64,000 nt of DNA from Schistosoma mansoni (GCF_000237925.1 NW_017386048.1:372001-436000), one strand, 5' to 3'; shown: positions 45,601 to 57,149, numbered from the stretch's first letter. A program made the numbers and translations. The notes: a model not told the origin generated them from the letters alone.

Positions 45601-48600
45601 TCATATAGCTCAAAGGTATAATCTTTCATAGCGGCGCAGATGATGTGGATTGGGATCAGTGATACAGTATAAGTCTCCGTAAGATTACAGATACGCATCT
45701 TTTATAGATGCCAATTATCATTAGGTATAAGTTCAATCGCCTTCTCAGTAGATTGCTTCCAACCATTTAACGTTATTCATAGTCTTGTTAGAATGAAACT
45801 AGAATGACTGTATTTAGTGTTACCACAGACTTTTTATAATTAGTTAAAATATCTATGAATGACCTTATTTTATCGAGCAAACAATTTTTCGATGACGTAG
45901 TGTAACAAAAACAGTTGGCCTTTGACACTGATTGATTAATGAGTAGTGAGAAATATCATATTTTCCTGTTACTTTAGTGTTGACGGAATTTTGTCTATCA
46001 AATTGCAATGTAGACAGTAGTGTGAATGGTCTGAAGTCTTGTACACTATGCTAAAATGTCCGGAGGCTGGTATTTGTTAGTGGGAAACCCTTTACATAGG
46101 TTTCCTACCAGTTGACACTCAACATCAGCATGGTGTAATCTGGGACATCATAGGGATTGATGCTCGCTGTGGGGTGCGAACGCGTGTCAATCAGCTTCAA
46201 AGTCTGCGACTTTAACACTGACCAAGCTGAGGAATGTCTAACCACTTTTGGTAGTTGTATATGCCTAGAGAGACTACATTATAGTCTTTCAATAAAGTAA
46301 TAAGAATTTTCAAACTTACAGCATTCAGCTCGTCATTTTTAGCTTTTAACTGATTAATCAATTCAACATGTGAATTCCTAAGTGAGAGTAGCTCTTGTTT
46401 TGTTTGATGCCATTGATCTTCAAGCTCGTTTCTTTCTAAAATAATTTTGTTTAGTGACTTTTTCTACAAAAAGAAAAGAAAACATAGTACAAGCGAAACC
46501 ATGGAATTAAACAGAACGAAAATTAATACCAGAAAGACTAGGTTGTGAAAAAAATATAATAAATGGGTGGGTAAACAGGATCTGGATACAAAACCAGTAA
46601 GTTATTAACAAAATTCAGGATCATAAGTTCATTTGCATTCACTGTCTTCCTCTTCTCATTTATCTCATTTTCGTGTATTGACTTATACTACTTGCAATCA
46701 TTCTGTAAACACTAGCATTTTCGATCATTTCTAAACGTATAGTGAAACGTCAGTCGTCTACAACGTAGGACCAGACACATATATGTATCGGTCCATGTTC
46801 CCACACCTCATTAGCACAACAACATGAACACCAAATTCATAGAAGCAGTCACTTTAATGGTAGTAATATATAAAAAACCATTACATATAAGGATATGATA
46901 GAAGGAGAAAGAAATATTTCGCAGAAAGAAAAGTATAAACAATTTTAATCACATGGTTTAAAGGAAGACAAAGAATGTATACACCTACGCCATTGTGACC
47001 GATTCTGTGCCATATCACACAGAGTCTCCAACCACTGGTTAGGATAGTCGCACAGACCCCCAACCAAGTAGCCTGCAGCCACCAACATGGCTCAGACCAG
47101 AAGTTAGTGACTTTATGAACTGATGCTATGTTTCGGTTTGGCCGCCCCTACCAGTGAAAAGTACGTCACTTGCTATATAATATTCTGAAGCATTTACATA
47201 AACTAATAACATTTACTGTATTTATTATTTTGATTACATTTTTTCAACTTCTGTAACAGTTATTTCAAGTTTTTGTGCATTCTTTGGACCTTTGTTTAAG
47301 TGCAACAACTTCCATATTTGAGTACTCTTAGTCTCATTTCGACTGTTGATTGTCATTACTGACTCTAGATACAGTTACCGTTTATCATTTACTCTATCAT
47401 ATGTTGTTACTAATCTTTATGTTATTATTACAGGAAGCCTTTCCCTATTTATGCACACAGACGCGTCAATCGCTATGGATATCTCTCGAGTTGAGGTTTG
47501 CAACCAATTTATATGTATATTGTTACAATGGAGTCGTTCTTTTTGATGGAGTTTTGTTCTCTAAGCTAAATGATTCGGTCGTGAAGCAGTAATCGCTCTT
47601 TTGAACGACATCATCAGGATAAACTTCAGGTAAAAACGAAGTGTTCGAATTTCTCCACACATCATTTTTTAGACAAATCATGATTTTGAACATCGATTTC
47701 ACGCGTCTCAGTTGTGTTGTAAGACACTTTGATAGACAATATACAACACTGCACAAAAGTGTCATAGACGAAGTAAACTTAGGTCAAATCTTTATACTGT
47801 AAAACAACTGTTTGATAAATATTCATTAGAAATGACCAAGGTAATTTACTAAGCTATCGTTGTCCATGTCTCATATTTCACTTCTCTTTCCACATCCTAA
47901 CATTCTTCAAAAACACAGTCAAACACTATTCCACTGAGTTATTTGTGTTAGGATTGATATTCTATCGAAAGCATTGTTCGTGTGTATATAAATGACTGAG
48001 AACATAATGATTACCTAGTAGTTAATATTAATGATGATCTTATCTGTCATGTAGGAAAAAACCATGTCCAGCACTGATTACCTGTTCAATAGGATTTGGC
48101 AATACAGAACAAGTTATTTCATTGCAATTTCCATAGAACAGGTCCCAAATCCATGGACATTTCTAAAATATAGATAGTAAAGTAGAAACACATCATATGG
48201 GCATTAAAGAAATTAATCGATTACAAAAATTCAACTCAATGTTTAAAGCTATATATTAAATATACGTAACAACTGATATTAGTTATGTTTTTGGATTACA
48301 GATAGCAGTTAAATTAAGTACACATAGTTTGCTCTATTTTCGACTCGTCAGTTAACATTCACACTGACACTAGAAATGAAGTCAGTGATTATATGGACTC
48401 AGTATCTTCGACATAGACTTCATTAACATAGAGCTTTGTACTATTGTGCATTGGCTAGACCGCATTAGCACGACGAGACGAAAAGAACACTAAATTGAAA
48501 TATTGTAGTAGCAATGATAAGAAGAAAGGTTAAAACTTGAGAACATTATTTGAAATGTTAGAGTAGAAATGTATGAAGCGATACCGGAATTTAAGATTAA

Positions 48601-51600
48601 TAAGAAGATAAATAGTTAGTGCATCTGCGCCAATGTCTTTGAGAATAACATACTGATATCTGAAACCATAGGTACTACATTCGGGTCTCAGTGTAAATAT
48701 CAACATAGGAATGCAGGTAAATTTATTGAACAGGTCTCAAATAAGACGGAACAGATGTTCTGGATTCCACGTAGTAAAATACATAAGCTAAGAAAGTTAT
48801 ACCGAAAAAAAACAATGATATAATAATAGACAAATAGGACGAGGATTGAGAGGAGAAAACAGATGACGGGTAGTAGTAATAACAACAATAAATGATTCAG
48901 AAGAAACTGAATACTTTCGCACTGTCTAGGTCGAATTCAACCAATTTATCTAAAGTCTTCCATACTCTAGTTCTAGTCATCCCAAGGATCAAGTTCAGAA
49001 AATGCATTTACCACTTCAGGATATAATAGCTACAGAGATTCCGTGTTGCTTCTACTCGATCGAGTTTAAATATTTTACAATATTTATATATACTATCCGG
49101 ATGCAAAGTAAAAGTCACAACCACCCTGAGCAGAACAAATGTATAACTTTGTTAATTAGCTTAATACTTCTGTTTAGAACTGTGCTTTCAAACTCGATGG
49201 TGTTGAGTGTAAGGATAAATCACAAACAAACAACAATTTGTAGTATGGCATTTTGATTTAATTTAATATTGTGTTGTCCTGTTTTTATCCGGGTTTAGTT
49301 ACAACGAAAATATAGTCAGTCAGTCAGCTACAACGTAGGACCAGGCACATTTATGCATCGGTCCAAGTTGCCATACCTCAATAGCACAACAAGATGAACA
49401 CCGAATCAACGAAAATATGTTAATCTACGGTAGATATGGTTTGAAAACCCTTAGTTAAAAACATTACTATGATCAGATAATCACATACTTTTTCAAGTTT
49501 ATTTAGAAATGACCGTAACTGATTTAAAGACATATTTGGGCCCACTGCAACTTCTTCTTTTGAGCAGAATTGTTGTGCCAACTCATCTAGATCACCTAAA
49601 AATTTTATTAAATAAAGAAAGAAGACTTGAATAAGGTCACACGTTAATTTTATACAATAATAAAATTACCCAAACAATAAAAATCTGGGTTAAGGAATCC
49701 TTTTCATCCTATAATGGATATGATAATTGTTTGATGCATTTTAAATCTTAATATTTCCAAGTCAACGTATGTATACATGATTTTGTCAGTGTTAAATTTG
49801 TAGCGAACAAATGTTAAGCTTTGAAAAATTCCAAACGCTGATCACAATGTGTACATATTGGTCAAATGTCCTCCACATTTAATAATAATTATTATTATTT
49901 AAGCACATAAATATTGGTACAAACGGGCAGCAGATATATATGCACCACACAAATCCCATTTGATTTGTGTGAGGGCTGGAATACTGCCCAAGTGCCCAAA
50001 CTGAAGCAGGTGGTTTTTTTAGGGGACCACACCCCCAGCCTTTGACCTAAAGGTCTGATCCACAAGGCAGTAGGGCATCGTCAGGAGATGCAGTCGCATG
50101 GTAGCCGGTGACCAACGATTGATTCGTACGCTATTTGTTCCTTCAAGATACCGGAGCCCATGTGGACCAATGGTTTTGAATCAGGGTTTTCCAACTCCCC
50201 TAGGTGAACTTTCCGTATCCACCAACCCGGATAAAGCGCCTGACATTCGCTTTTCGTCCTCTCAATTTTGTAAACAACACCCCAGCCACGAGAAGGCAGA
50301 GTAGGACTTCCCTGGCAGAGGCTATATACGCGTGACCGTGTAGGAGCATTACGAGAGGGAGAGCTGACTGTCCCCACTCTCGGCCGCACCAGGGCATTCG
50401 ACAAAGACAGTAAATAAAACTAAACGCATGGGAAAAGAGCTCGATAGATCTAATGTTCATTTATAAACACTATGATCAAATATCATCACATACATGCCTG
50501 TGCAGTAAGAATCATTATATTTCAAACATACTGAGTTTATATACCAATCTTACTTACGACATCGTACCATAGAATAGAAAATAACATTTGTACAAGATTT
50601 AGTCAATAGTGGCTGTGAATAAGAGGGATAGTAATTGATAGACAGGACATAACTCGAAAATGATAAATCATATAATAATAGTTCATAGGTCAAAATAAAG
50701 CATATAATAAGAGGGACACGAATATGAATAGTTTAGTAAGTTAACAATACAATAAAATACAATAAAAATATATGTATCATATTGGTCTATAAATAGTTCT
50801 CAAAAGTTACTATTCATTATTCTTATCGGGACATAACAGAAACAGTTCTCAAAAACCATTTATGATAGAGTTTTTATCAATTATATGAATTATTACGTAA
50901 TTTCATAATTTCTATGAAAATACATTCGTAGGAAATGTAAACGGCTCAACTTGAAGAAAATTTAACTAAGTCATTCGAATTTAAACATCTAAATATTTTA
51001 GACACATGCCATTTAACATTAACGAACATAACAAGCCGAATTCATTGGTTAAATCTTTCCTCACGTACCTTTATCTTTTGAATACGCAATTTCTTTAGCT
51101 TCTATTAGTTTCTCCAGTTCTTCGATTGCCACTAAAAAAAGAACATATACATACATACTAAGCATGATAATACTCCCCATCAGTTAGTGAGTATCAAGTT
51201 CGTTCCCAGCACATATGGGAATTGGCCCAAGTTGCTGTAACACATTAACACTAAGAGATGAATATTGAATCAAAATAATAAAGAAGTACCAGTAATGAGG
51301 GAGACTAAACATTGAGAATATCTTTCGGAAGGGCAGTACAAAAGTTTGAATGAAGGAAAATTAGAATTCAAAATCTATAGGACTATAAAAAGTGAATGCA
51401 TCTGTACCATTGTGACCGACTCTGAACCATCTTACCTAAATTCGTCAACCACTTGGTCAGATTTATTTCACTGACTTCAACTAGGTAGTCTGCATCTATC
51501 AACATGGCTCAGACTTAAAAGTCAATGATTCCATAGACCAATGATATGTTTTGGTGTGACTACCCCTAGCTTTTTTCAACTTACATCTTCGCCAGTTAAC

Positions 51601-53266
51601 ATTGCTCGTTGAGATAATAAGTGGTCAAGCATACATAATACAAGTCTCAACCTACCTAGTCGATGAAGATTTACAATCTCACCAACTTTACCCAAGGCTA
51701 TGTGCATAACCTTGGAATTGCTACCTCGATTGTTGTACGATATACAAGCAGTGCTTCGAGGACACCTGTGGTCAAAAGCTTTCAGATTACGCATATCTGT
51801 TGCTTCCACAGACCGTATTTCATAGCCACTAACCATCAGTCTTAAGACCGACACAATAAACAAATATATGGTAGCTATACACTTGTAGTCTTATTTTATC
51901 AATACTAGTAAGTCACCATGAATGTTATTGGTGGGACATTCAGAGCCTTCATTATATTTTTGATCAGAATTGTGCTGAGGCATGTGACTACTTTTATATC
52001 CAAAATGAATTTAGGTAAATTGAAGAAACTCCACCCTGCGAACAAGCTTGTACTGTTGTAAAATGATTAGAGAGTCGGTAAGAGACCCTGGACCAAGGTT
52101 CCATGTAAGCTGACACTCGTTACTAAGCCATATCTATAAACTTAAGAAAACTGATGGTGCAAACGGGGTTTGAACCAGCAACTTTGTCGACAAATTCCGA
52201 ACAGCACTTATAATTAGAGACATGTGAAGTTGGTTGTCGGTCAATTATTAATCAAGGTAAACTTGGAAGGCGGTTTTCGACAATTATTAATTTAGTTCTA
52301 CGTGAAAAAACATTAACATTAAATAGTTGGCCTGGCAATAACAACCTCTATATTTTATTGAAGCTTAATGAAAACCGCGGGATATGATAAATATACTATT
52401 ACAATATTTGTTCACTTTTTTAAACATCAAGATGGATATAGAAAACGAATTGTGACAACTAATATAATACGTTGGAAATAAGATAAAACACTGTTAAGAT
52501 AAGGGCATGATCATAGAAAGCATCGTCTACCTTCTTTTTTGTGCAACTCTGTCATCAACTTTGACCGTTCACATTCCCAATCGGCAGTGATGGAGTTTAA
52601 ACGAGATTCAAAACTGGAACGGACATGTTCAACTTCTTTGGCGGAATTGCTCATTTCTTTTTCAAGCATTTCAAAGACAGCAGTTTGGTCGAGGAGAACA
52701 GTAGAACTTGACTGTTTTACAGGTATTTGAGACGTTACTAACAGTTCATTATATTTTATGTTTAGCTCATTATATTGGTCTATAAATTCACTTAGAGTTT
52801 TGTCTAGAGAAAATGTGCTCAATTCCCGTATACGAGCAAACAATCCGCTTTGTAAACCTCTGGCCAATGTACTTAACAGATGATAGAAATCTTGCTCTGT
52901 TTCGACGGAGCTCAGGCATGAGTTTTCAGACAGCGTTACTCTGGAAAGTTCTGAGAACTTGTTAGCAACTGAAAATGCGGTCCTTAATTGTTCACTGTAT
53001 GATGAAAAAGCACTAGAGGTATCGGATAAAAGGCTTTTGATACTTTTGAGATCAGAAAAAATAGTGCCACACGAAGTTATTTCATTCTTTTCCTCATAAC
53101 AATACATTTTACATGGGAATGAATTATTCTCATCGGCATCCTTTAAATCGTCTGCGTTTTGAAAATCACAAGCTCTTAGAACACGGCCAAGGCTAAGGAT
53201 ATCTTTTTTCAGACCACTTATATCAGAAACTGTTGAACCAAGCACCAAACATTGATCCTCATCCAT
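36659..53266 (-). CDS. Unidentified coiled-coil protein, 9-10 exons
   Basis: Minus-strand exons: A 53266-52531, B 51131-51069, C 49595-49489, D 48162-48082 (doubtful), E 46463-46320, F 44509-44269, G 42377-42121, H 40777-40499, I 38734-38486, J 36883-36659. Every junction is GT-AG and phases agree: 2382 nt, 793 residues, or 766 without D. ATG 53266 has an in-frame TAG upstream. Exon A starts MDEDQCLVLGSTVSDIS and is helical. B, C, E and F form coiled coil (ERNELEDQWHQTKQELLSL). G to J are Ser/Pro-rich and disordered, with a possible bipartite nuclear signal (PKRAQQ...NKRSR) and a serine run in H. I do not recognise the family. Its 3' end lies 880 bp from OSGEPL1, tail to tail. Confidence 0.8.
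37235..37770 (+). repeat. Dispersed retroelement unit with complete 3' tail
   Basis: From GCCCTGGTACGGCCG through CCACCTGCTTCGG to ACTTGTGTGGCGCATAT and a final A-rich tail near 37765. It shows that the 0.45-kb unit and the GGCGCATAT tail are parts of one element. Located in the last intron (I-J) of the coiled-coil gene, antisense to it. Confidence 0.7.
37855..38200 (-). repeat. RTE/SR2-like 3' end
   Basis: The minus-strand 3' UTR begins at a CAGTCAGTCA end (37865) and includes CATTAGCACAACGAGATGAA, as in the 2.6-2.9 kb copy. Confidence 0.6.
39387..40182. repeat. Arm 1 of a nearly 800-bp inverted duplication
   Basis: Matches the reverse complement of 46620-47402 with few differences over its length. 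It contains an RTE 3' end (39690-40050, plus orientation) and flanking sequence on both sides that is not otherwise repeated in the window. It lies in intron H-I of the coiled-coil gene. Confidence 0.85.
40183..40440 (+). repeat. Diverged RTE-like 3' end
   Basis: A GATATGATCTGTAACAACTTG and CTAACTGACTGAC ending recalls the RTE 3' UTR, though much changed. Confidence 0.35.
41725..41990 (+). repeat. Degenerate SINE family C
   Basis: GTTCGAATCCCC (box B-like), TAGTACGAAATCCAGGTCC and CATAGTGCATGCGATG follow the order of the 21.9-22.3 kb copy. The CTGACGA half of the hammerhead is lost, while GAAA and GTC remain. Confidence 0.55.
43800..44110 (+). repeat. RTE/SR2-like C-terminal fragment
   Basis: Matches, in reverse complement, 51400-51700: TCTTCATCGACTAGGTAGGTTG, AGCAATGTTAACTGGC and AAGCCATGTTGGTAGATGCAG. 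Together the two copies form another inverted pair across exons B-F of the coiled-coil gene. Confidence 0.6.
44865..45000 (-). repeat. Dispersed repeat with hammerhead-like core, copy 3
   Basis: On the minus strand: ACAAACTGAAGTTTGTGCTGATGATG, then a stem and GATGAAAG. In this copy the sequence before CTGATGA forms its own 7-bp hairpin (ACAAAC/GTTTGT with a TGAA loop). Confidence 0.45.
45140..45780 (+). repeat. Degenerate SINE family C copies
   Basis: Two eroded copies (45140-45450 and 45600-45780). They keep CACAGGGAGCATC-GTTCTC, ACACGAAAC, and ATAGCTCAAAGGTATAATC (box A-like), but no intact ribozyme core. Confidence 0.4.
46620..47402. repeat. Arm 2 of the nearly 800-bp inverted duplication
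   Basis: Reverse-complement partner of 39387-40182, in the intron before exon E. The shared part runs from ATCATAAGTTCATTTGC to about TTTACTCTATCAT. Open frames inside it are shadows of the repeat. Confidence 0.85.
47535..47660 (-). repeat. Dispersed repeat with hammerhead-like core, copy 4
   Basis: Begins directly beyond arm 2. The minus strand has CCTGATGATGTCGTTCAAAAG and a GATTACTGC where other copies have GATGAAAG, so the GAAA is lost. Confidence 0.4.
48345..49400 (-). repeat. RTE-like 3' UTR fragments
   Basis: 49317-49400 is a clear minus-strand 3' end (CAGTCAGTCAGCTACAACG, ATAGCACAACAAGATGAAC). 48345-48700 is a weaker relative (CGCATTAGCACGACGAGACG). The rest shows nothing coding. 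Confidence 0.5.
49890..50405 (-). repeat. Dispersed retroelement unit with 3' tail, minus orientation
   Basis: The tail (TAAGCACATAAATATTGGTAC...) is at 49895-49960 and the body runs to GCCGCACCAGGGCATT at 50396. It is the same element as at 37235-37770 in the opposite orientation. Confidence 0.7.
50499..50838 (-). repeat. Solo LTR (340 bp)
   Basis: Ends TGTGCAG...ACATAACA (plus strand), a TG...CA pair. It aligns in reverse complement with 61469-61800 throughout, including ATAAACTCAGTATGTTTG on the minus strand. No internal region adjoins it. Located in intron B-C. Confidence 0.65.
51190..51863 (-). pseudogene. RTE/SR2-like reverse transcriptase C-terminus and 3' UTR
   Basis: Minus-strand reading has AFDHRCPRSTACIS, GKVGEIVNLHRLGRLRLVL and LLSQRAMLTG, matching the [10 protein letters not shown]...[10 protein letters not shown]...LPRRAL tail of the 30.7-31.0 kb copy. 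The usual AAAATGTGCT-type UTR follows to about 51190. Truncated and decayed; in intron A-B. Confidence 0.65.
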
Positions 53267-53775
53267 AATTCTTTGAGAAATAAGAGGGGTTGGAAGGGCA
53301 AAATTAGAAAGCTAAATATTTGTGAATAGTATTGGGAAAACGACGTGGTCAAGTAAATTATCAATGGAAGAACGGCTGCGTCCCCGGACTCATAAATGCT
53401 TTTAGTCTTGGTGTTTTCCAACCGACTTCCGGCACAACAAGACCAAAACGAACGAGTGTTTCGGTCAATATAGTTCAACTGCGCCATCACAATAGGTAAA
53501 CCTAGCTACCACACTAAGGTACAAGTTGTAGGCGAGGAAATACTGAACAAATCAGTATTCGTCAGAAATACTGATGTGGCTGCAACCCAACCGAAATATA
53601 TGTAATTAGGCAGGTGAGATGGCAAAACATATGTGCCAAGTGAATCTATATGGAGTAATACTTCACAATTGGCAAATGACTCAAGCACTAGGTTACTACA
53701 AACAGGTATTAAACATGTTTACAAGGTTGGACAGAACAAACTTGATTACATTAACTATGATGCCGTACCATATAC
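53267..53775. other. Probable 5' flank or 5' UTR of the coiled-coil gene
   Basis: A minus-strand frame from 53490 is open but is not in the frame of ATG 53266. A possible acceptor (AATATTTAG) sits about 45 nt upstream of that ATG, so a spliced 5' UTR is possible. No promoter element was identified. Confidence 0.35.
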
Positions 53776-54030
53776 ATGATCGACTCAAAAAAAGAATGGC
53801 AAGTTAATATGAGCAGCTGCGTCATAGTATGGCTCTATGGTTATGCTGCGTTAGGATCTGATGACAGTAATGCTCTCCTTGAGCATAAACTACTTAAAGA
53901 CGTACACCAATATATAGGGGGAGTAATTCTAAAGGCAATTGAACATGCTAAACAGCACAAGTGGAAGGAAATTTTCCCTAAGCATAAGATAGTCAATAGG
54001 AATAGCTTTGAAAAGCGAAACAAATTATAA
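53776..54030 (+). CDS. Hypothetical small ORF, 84 codons
   Basis: Not recognised. The product has a hydrophobic N-terminal third and a Lys-rich helical rest (LLEHKLLKDVHQYIGGVILK, then AIEHAKQHKWKEIFPKHK). Its amino-acid composition is more protein-like than its neighbours, and it lies about 500 bp upstream of, and divergent from, the coiled-coil gene. It could be a lineage-specific gene, one exon, or chance. Confidence 0.25.
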   Translation: MIDSKKEWQVNMSSCVIVWLYGYAALGSDDSNALLEHKLLKDVHQYIGGVILKAIEHAKQHKWKEIFPKHKIVNRNSFEKRNKL

Positions 54031-54769
54031 CGTGCATATTTTCAGAGAACTATACAATTATATATTTGTCGTCAGTTCACTACTTTTTGTTGGGGAATTC
54101 ATATGACATTACGGGACAATTTACACATTATAGAGAATGGAGTTCACAACTACTAAAAGAGATGTTAGAGATCGTACTTGAAATATACACTGAAAATAAA
54201 TTGACATTCCTATTTGGTGAATAAAACATTTTTACTGAGGTGACCGCGGAAAATAATGGCAAAACGACTTCTGGAAAATAGAAATCGAGAAAAAAAGAGA
54301 TATTTACAGTAAGTTTAATATGCTGAGAAGACCTACTGACCATTTGACGTTCCGAGAAGACGTTTTACTAATTTTTCATGTAGTAAAAACTTATAGAATC
54401 AACAAGTGGAACCAAGCACAAAAGATCCACGACTTCTAGGCAAGGACAACTTATAATTAAAACCAACGAATAAAACCACTTACTTCTAACCACAACGTGC
54501 ATTCAAAATCGCAAAACGCGCCCCTGGACAGCGTTTGTGGCAATGTCTTGTTTTTGCTCTCAATCATCGAGGATTTGAAAATCTAGTTTTCGCATTGTTC
54601 GGGATCTTTAGGCATCAAAGTAATGAATAAGCACTGCTAGACAAGCTTTCTTGTGAGCATTATTGTACTTTTTTATTACAATATTAAATGGTTCAGTCTT
54701 CAGTAATAAGGATAGTAGTTTGGTGAACCTGTGTTAATCCTGACAGATTGCCCTCCAGTGAAGGTACAG
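54031..54769. other. No gene recognised
   Basis: Probably partly the 3' end of the adjoining CR1-like relic, which reads on the minus strand toward lower coordinates. Confidence 0.4.
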
Positions 54770-56260
54770 CTCCTTCTTAGGCGATTAAACGCTCTTTGTA
54801 AGGAAGTTTGAAAAAACACTTCATCAGCTTCTTCCCCGCATTCTGGACACACTCAAGTGAGTTAGCATCCTTTGTTAGATATTGGCTAGGATCTTGGATA
54901 CAGTACTCTAAGTGTGGCCTTACAAAGATGGGATATAAAATTCGAAACATCTCGTCAAAGCATTTAAATGCTCGGCGAAGTGACCATACCGCACGATAAC
55001 CTTTGATAGCAGCTGCGTTGCAGTACGAACTGGAGAATACCATCATCACGTTCTGTTCGCCGTTTAACGTACGAGAACATTCTCTTCGGACAAGTATGGC
55101 TATCATATTCCAACTGTCGTTAGTAAGTGTTACCGGATTTAGCTGTGGTCCTTTTACATATATTCCAGATTTTTCAGATTCGCATTCAAATGGTTTTGTA
55201 CGAATTAGAAGAAGCTTTCGCTTAACAAGCTCCTGTATCTAGTAGCAGTGGACCATCAATACCTCCAGGTAGGAACCTAGGTATATTATTAACAAAAGAG
55301 GGAAAAGAAAATGGTAAATCATGGTAAGATACTATCCTAAGTCCTGAAGCATAGATCAAGTTTTCTCTTAATGGACTCCTGAGAAGTCGCTTGAACTAGC
55401 TAAGCCGGCAGCGAATTCCAGCATTTGACTACTCATAAGGAGTAGAAATTGTGTCAACAGCCCGTTCTACTGTGTTGTAGTCTCCAGTTTCTAAGTGTTA
55501 CCTCTTAGGTTTGTATTGTAGCTGAACCTAGGTAGGTGTTTAAGGGGATGTCCGAAATTATTAAGGCTGCTGTAAGCTATTAGAAGGTTACCTCTTAAAC
55601 ACTAATCTATTAAGTAAAGGTTGGGAGACTGAAGGCACTGTTCATGAGAATTGAATTTGAGTCCCCGAACTTTTGTCGTAGGTCGCCGTTGGATAGGTTC
55701 TAGCGTGTCCTTCTCCTTTTGGGGTGAAGGAAGAAATACTTTGTTTCCGTACTTTGAGTGGGAATGAATGAAATTGTTAATGATTATGTGGAAAGTTCTT
55801 CCGCCAAACTGGCCAAAAATGCGCTTCAATGGTACTAGTGCAAGGTTTGCTCGAAAGGCGTTTCGACCTCAGTTGGCATAAGACTTAAAATCACAGGGCA
55901 CCAACACTCCTAGATCTTTTTCAACTTGGAATACTTCTAGGGGGGATGTGCGTAAGTTTTAGCTGTATTCTGCATCGTCTCAGATGGACTACTTTACAAT
56001 TTGAAGCGTTAAAGGTAAGTTGTCATCTGCCCAAATTTGAACTGGGGTGAAATCCACATGAATAGCAAGTTTATCCTCTTGGTTACATACACCTCTCCGG
56101 AGTTTCACATCATAGGCGAAAGGTGATAAATCTGAAGATACCTATTGTGGAAGATCGTTGATATAAATCAAGAAAAGAAGATTTCTTAGTACTGAACCCT
56201 AAGAGACCCCATTAAGACATTCCACAGCCTAAGAGAAAGCGAAGTTAACCCTGACTTTAA
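54770..56260 (-). pseudogene. CR1-like non-LTR reverse transcriptase relics, probably two copies
   Basis: From high to low coordinates the minus strand shows GVS.GSVLRNLLFLIYINDL, then an ADD-type box with drift (IWADDNLPLTLQIVK), VFQVEKDLGVLV, a C-terminal segment (CLRGNLLIAYSSLNNFGHPL), then again an upstream-type segment (AVWSLRRAFKCFDEMFRILY, PIFVRPHLEYC, ECVQNAGKKLMK). Since the last comes after a C-terminal segment, two truncated copies must be joined head to tail. Many frameshifts and stops. Confidence 0.7.
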
Positions 56261-56355
56261 AATGTCGATCTTTTATATATCAAGTGAGTCAATCAATTAG
56301 GGCGATTTGGTATCTAATCATTTGAGTTTTTTGGTAAGACGTATATGGCTGGGCT

Positions 56356-57005
56356 CTAAACAACTAAATGTACTTTGAATAAGAAAAAGAGAACTAAGCG
56401 AACAAAATTTTCTTTTTGACAAAATCAATGCCAATGCCTCAGCAGTGCATATTTTATGGCATTGTCAATCCACGAACTCAAGCCTAAACTTTGCGTGTAG
56501 AAACGATTTTTTCAACCACTCACCCTTCCTTGGCCCTAATTCCCTTAGTGGATACGTTCCTGGTTGTTGTTTTCTCTCTTTTCTGCATTTGTATTTGATT
56601 ATGATCGGCTTTTTGTTTTTTAAATTACTGTTTTACATTTTAAACTGTGATCAGTTATCATTATTATTATTAACTTATACAAGTTTTCTTGATTATTATT
56701 CAGTCTATTATTATTACCTTTGTGTTTGTCGCTTTTCTTCATATCTGTCAATTGCACTATCTGACCCATAAGTTATTTTGTCCCTTACTCCTTGATAAAT
56801 ACGTAACCTCATTTGTTATTTATTACCCCTTCTGATATTGCCGGATCAATTTATACGGCAATCTTTCTTAGCCTCTCGTAGACATATATTTTCTATCTAA
56901 CTATATATACGAATGTACAGCTTCAGTAAATGATTTCGTCGAAAAGAAAATTTTGTTCACTGGATTCTCTTTTTTTTATTCAAAGTACATTTAGTTGTTT
57001 AGAAC
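56356..57005. repeat. Inverted repeat with ~73-bp arms around a 500-bp core
   Basis: Arm 56356-56428 (CTCTAAACAACTAAATGTAC...) is about 90% identical to the reverse complement of 56932-57005. The core is T-rich on the plus strand and contains a 108-codon frame (56445-56771) with hydrophobic content. No transposase was recognised. It sits between opposite-facing CR1-like relics. Confidence 0.65.
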
Positions 57006-57149
57006 TATTGACTTGTAAGCCTAACTAGCGTGGTTGTTAAAATTTTAGAAATGATTATTTGAACGCTGTTTAAGTACCCTGACGAAAACCGGATTATTTC
57101 TGAAAAGTAGCACGGCTTTAGTACAGGTTATTCATGCCCCACGAACTTA

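Noticed and set aside
46881-47592. Several small ORFs
   Set aside because: They fall in the inverted duplication arm and the adjacent dispersed repeat, and mirror frames occur at 39.7 kb.
52539-52730. Plus-strand ORF opposite exon A
   Set aside because: Antisense shadow of the coiled-coil exon.
56445-56771. 108-codon hydrophobic ORF as a membrane protein gene
   Set aside because: T-rich bias alone gives a hydrophobic frame; it lies wholly inside an inverted repeat.
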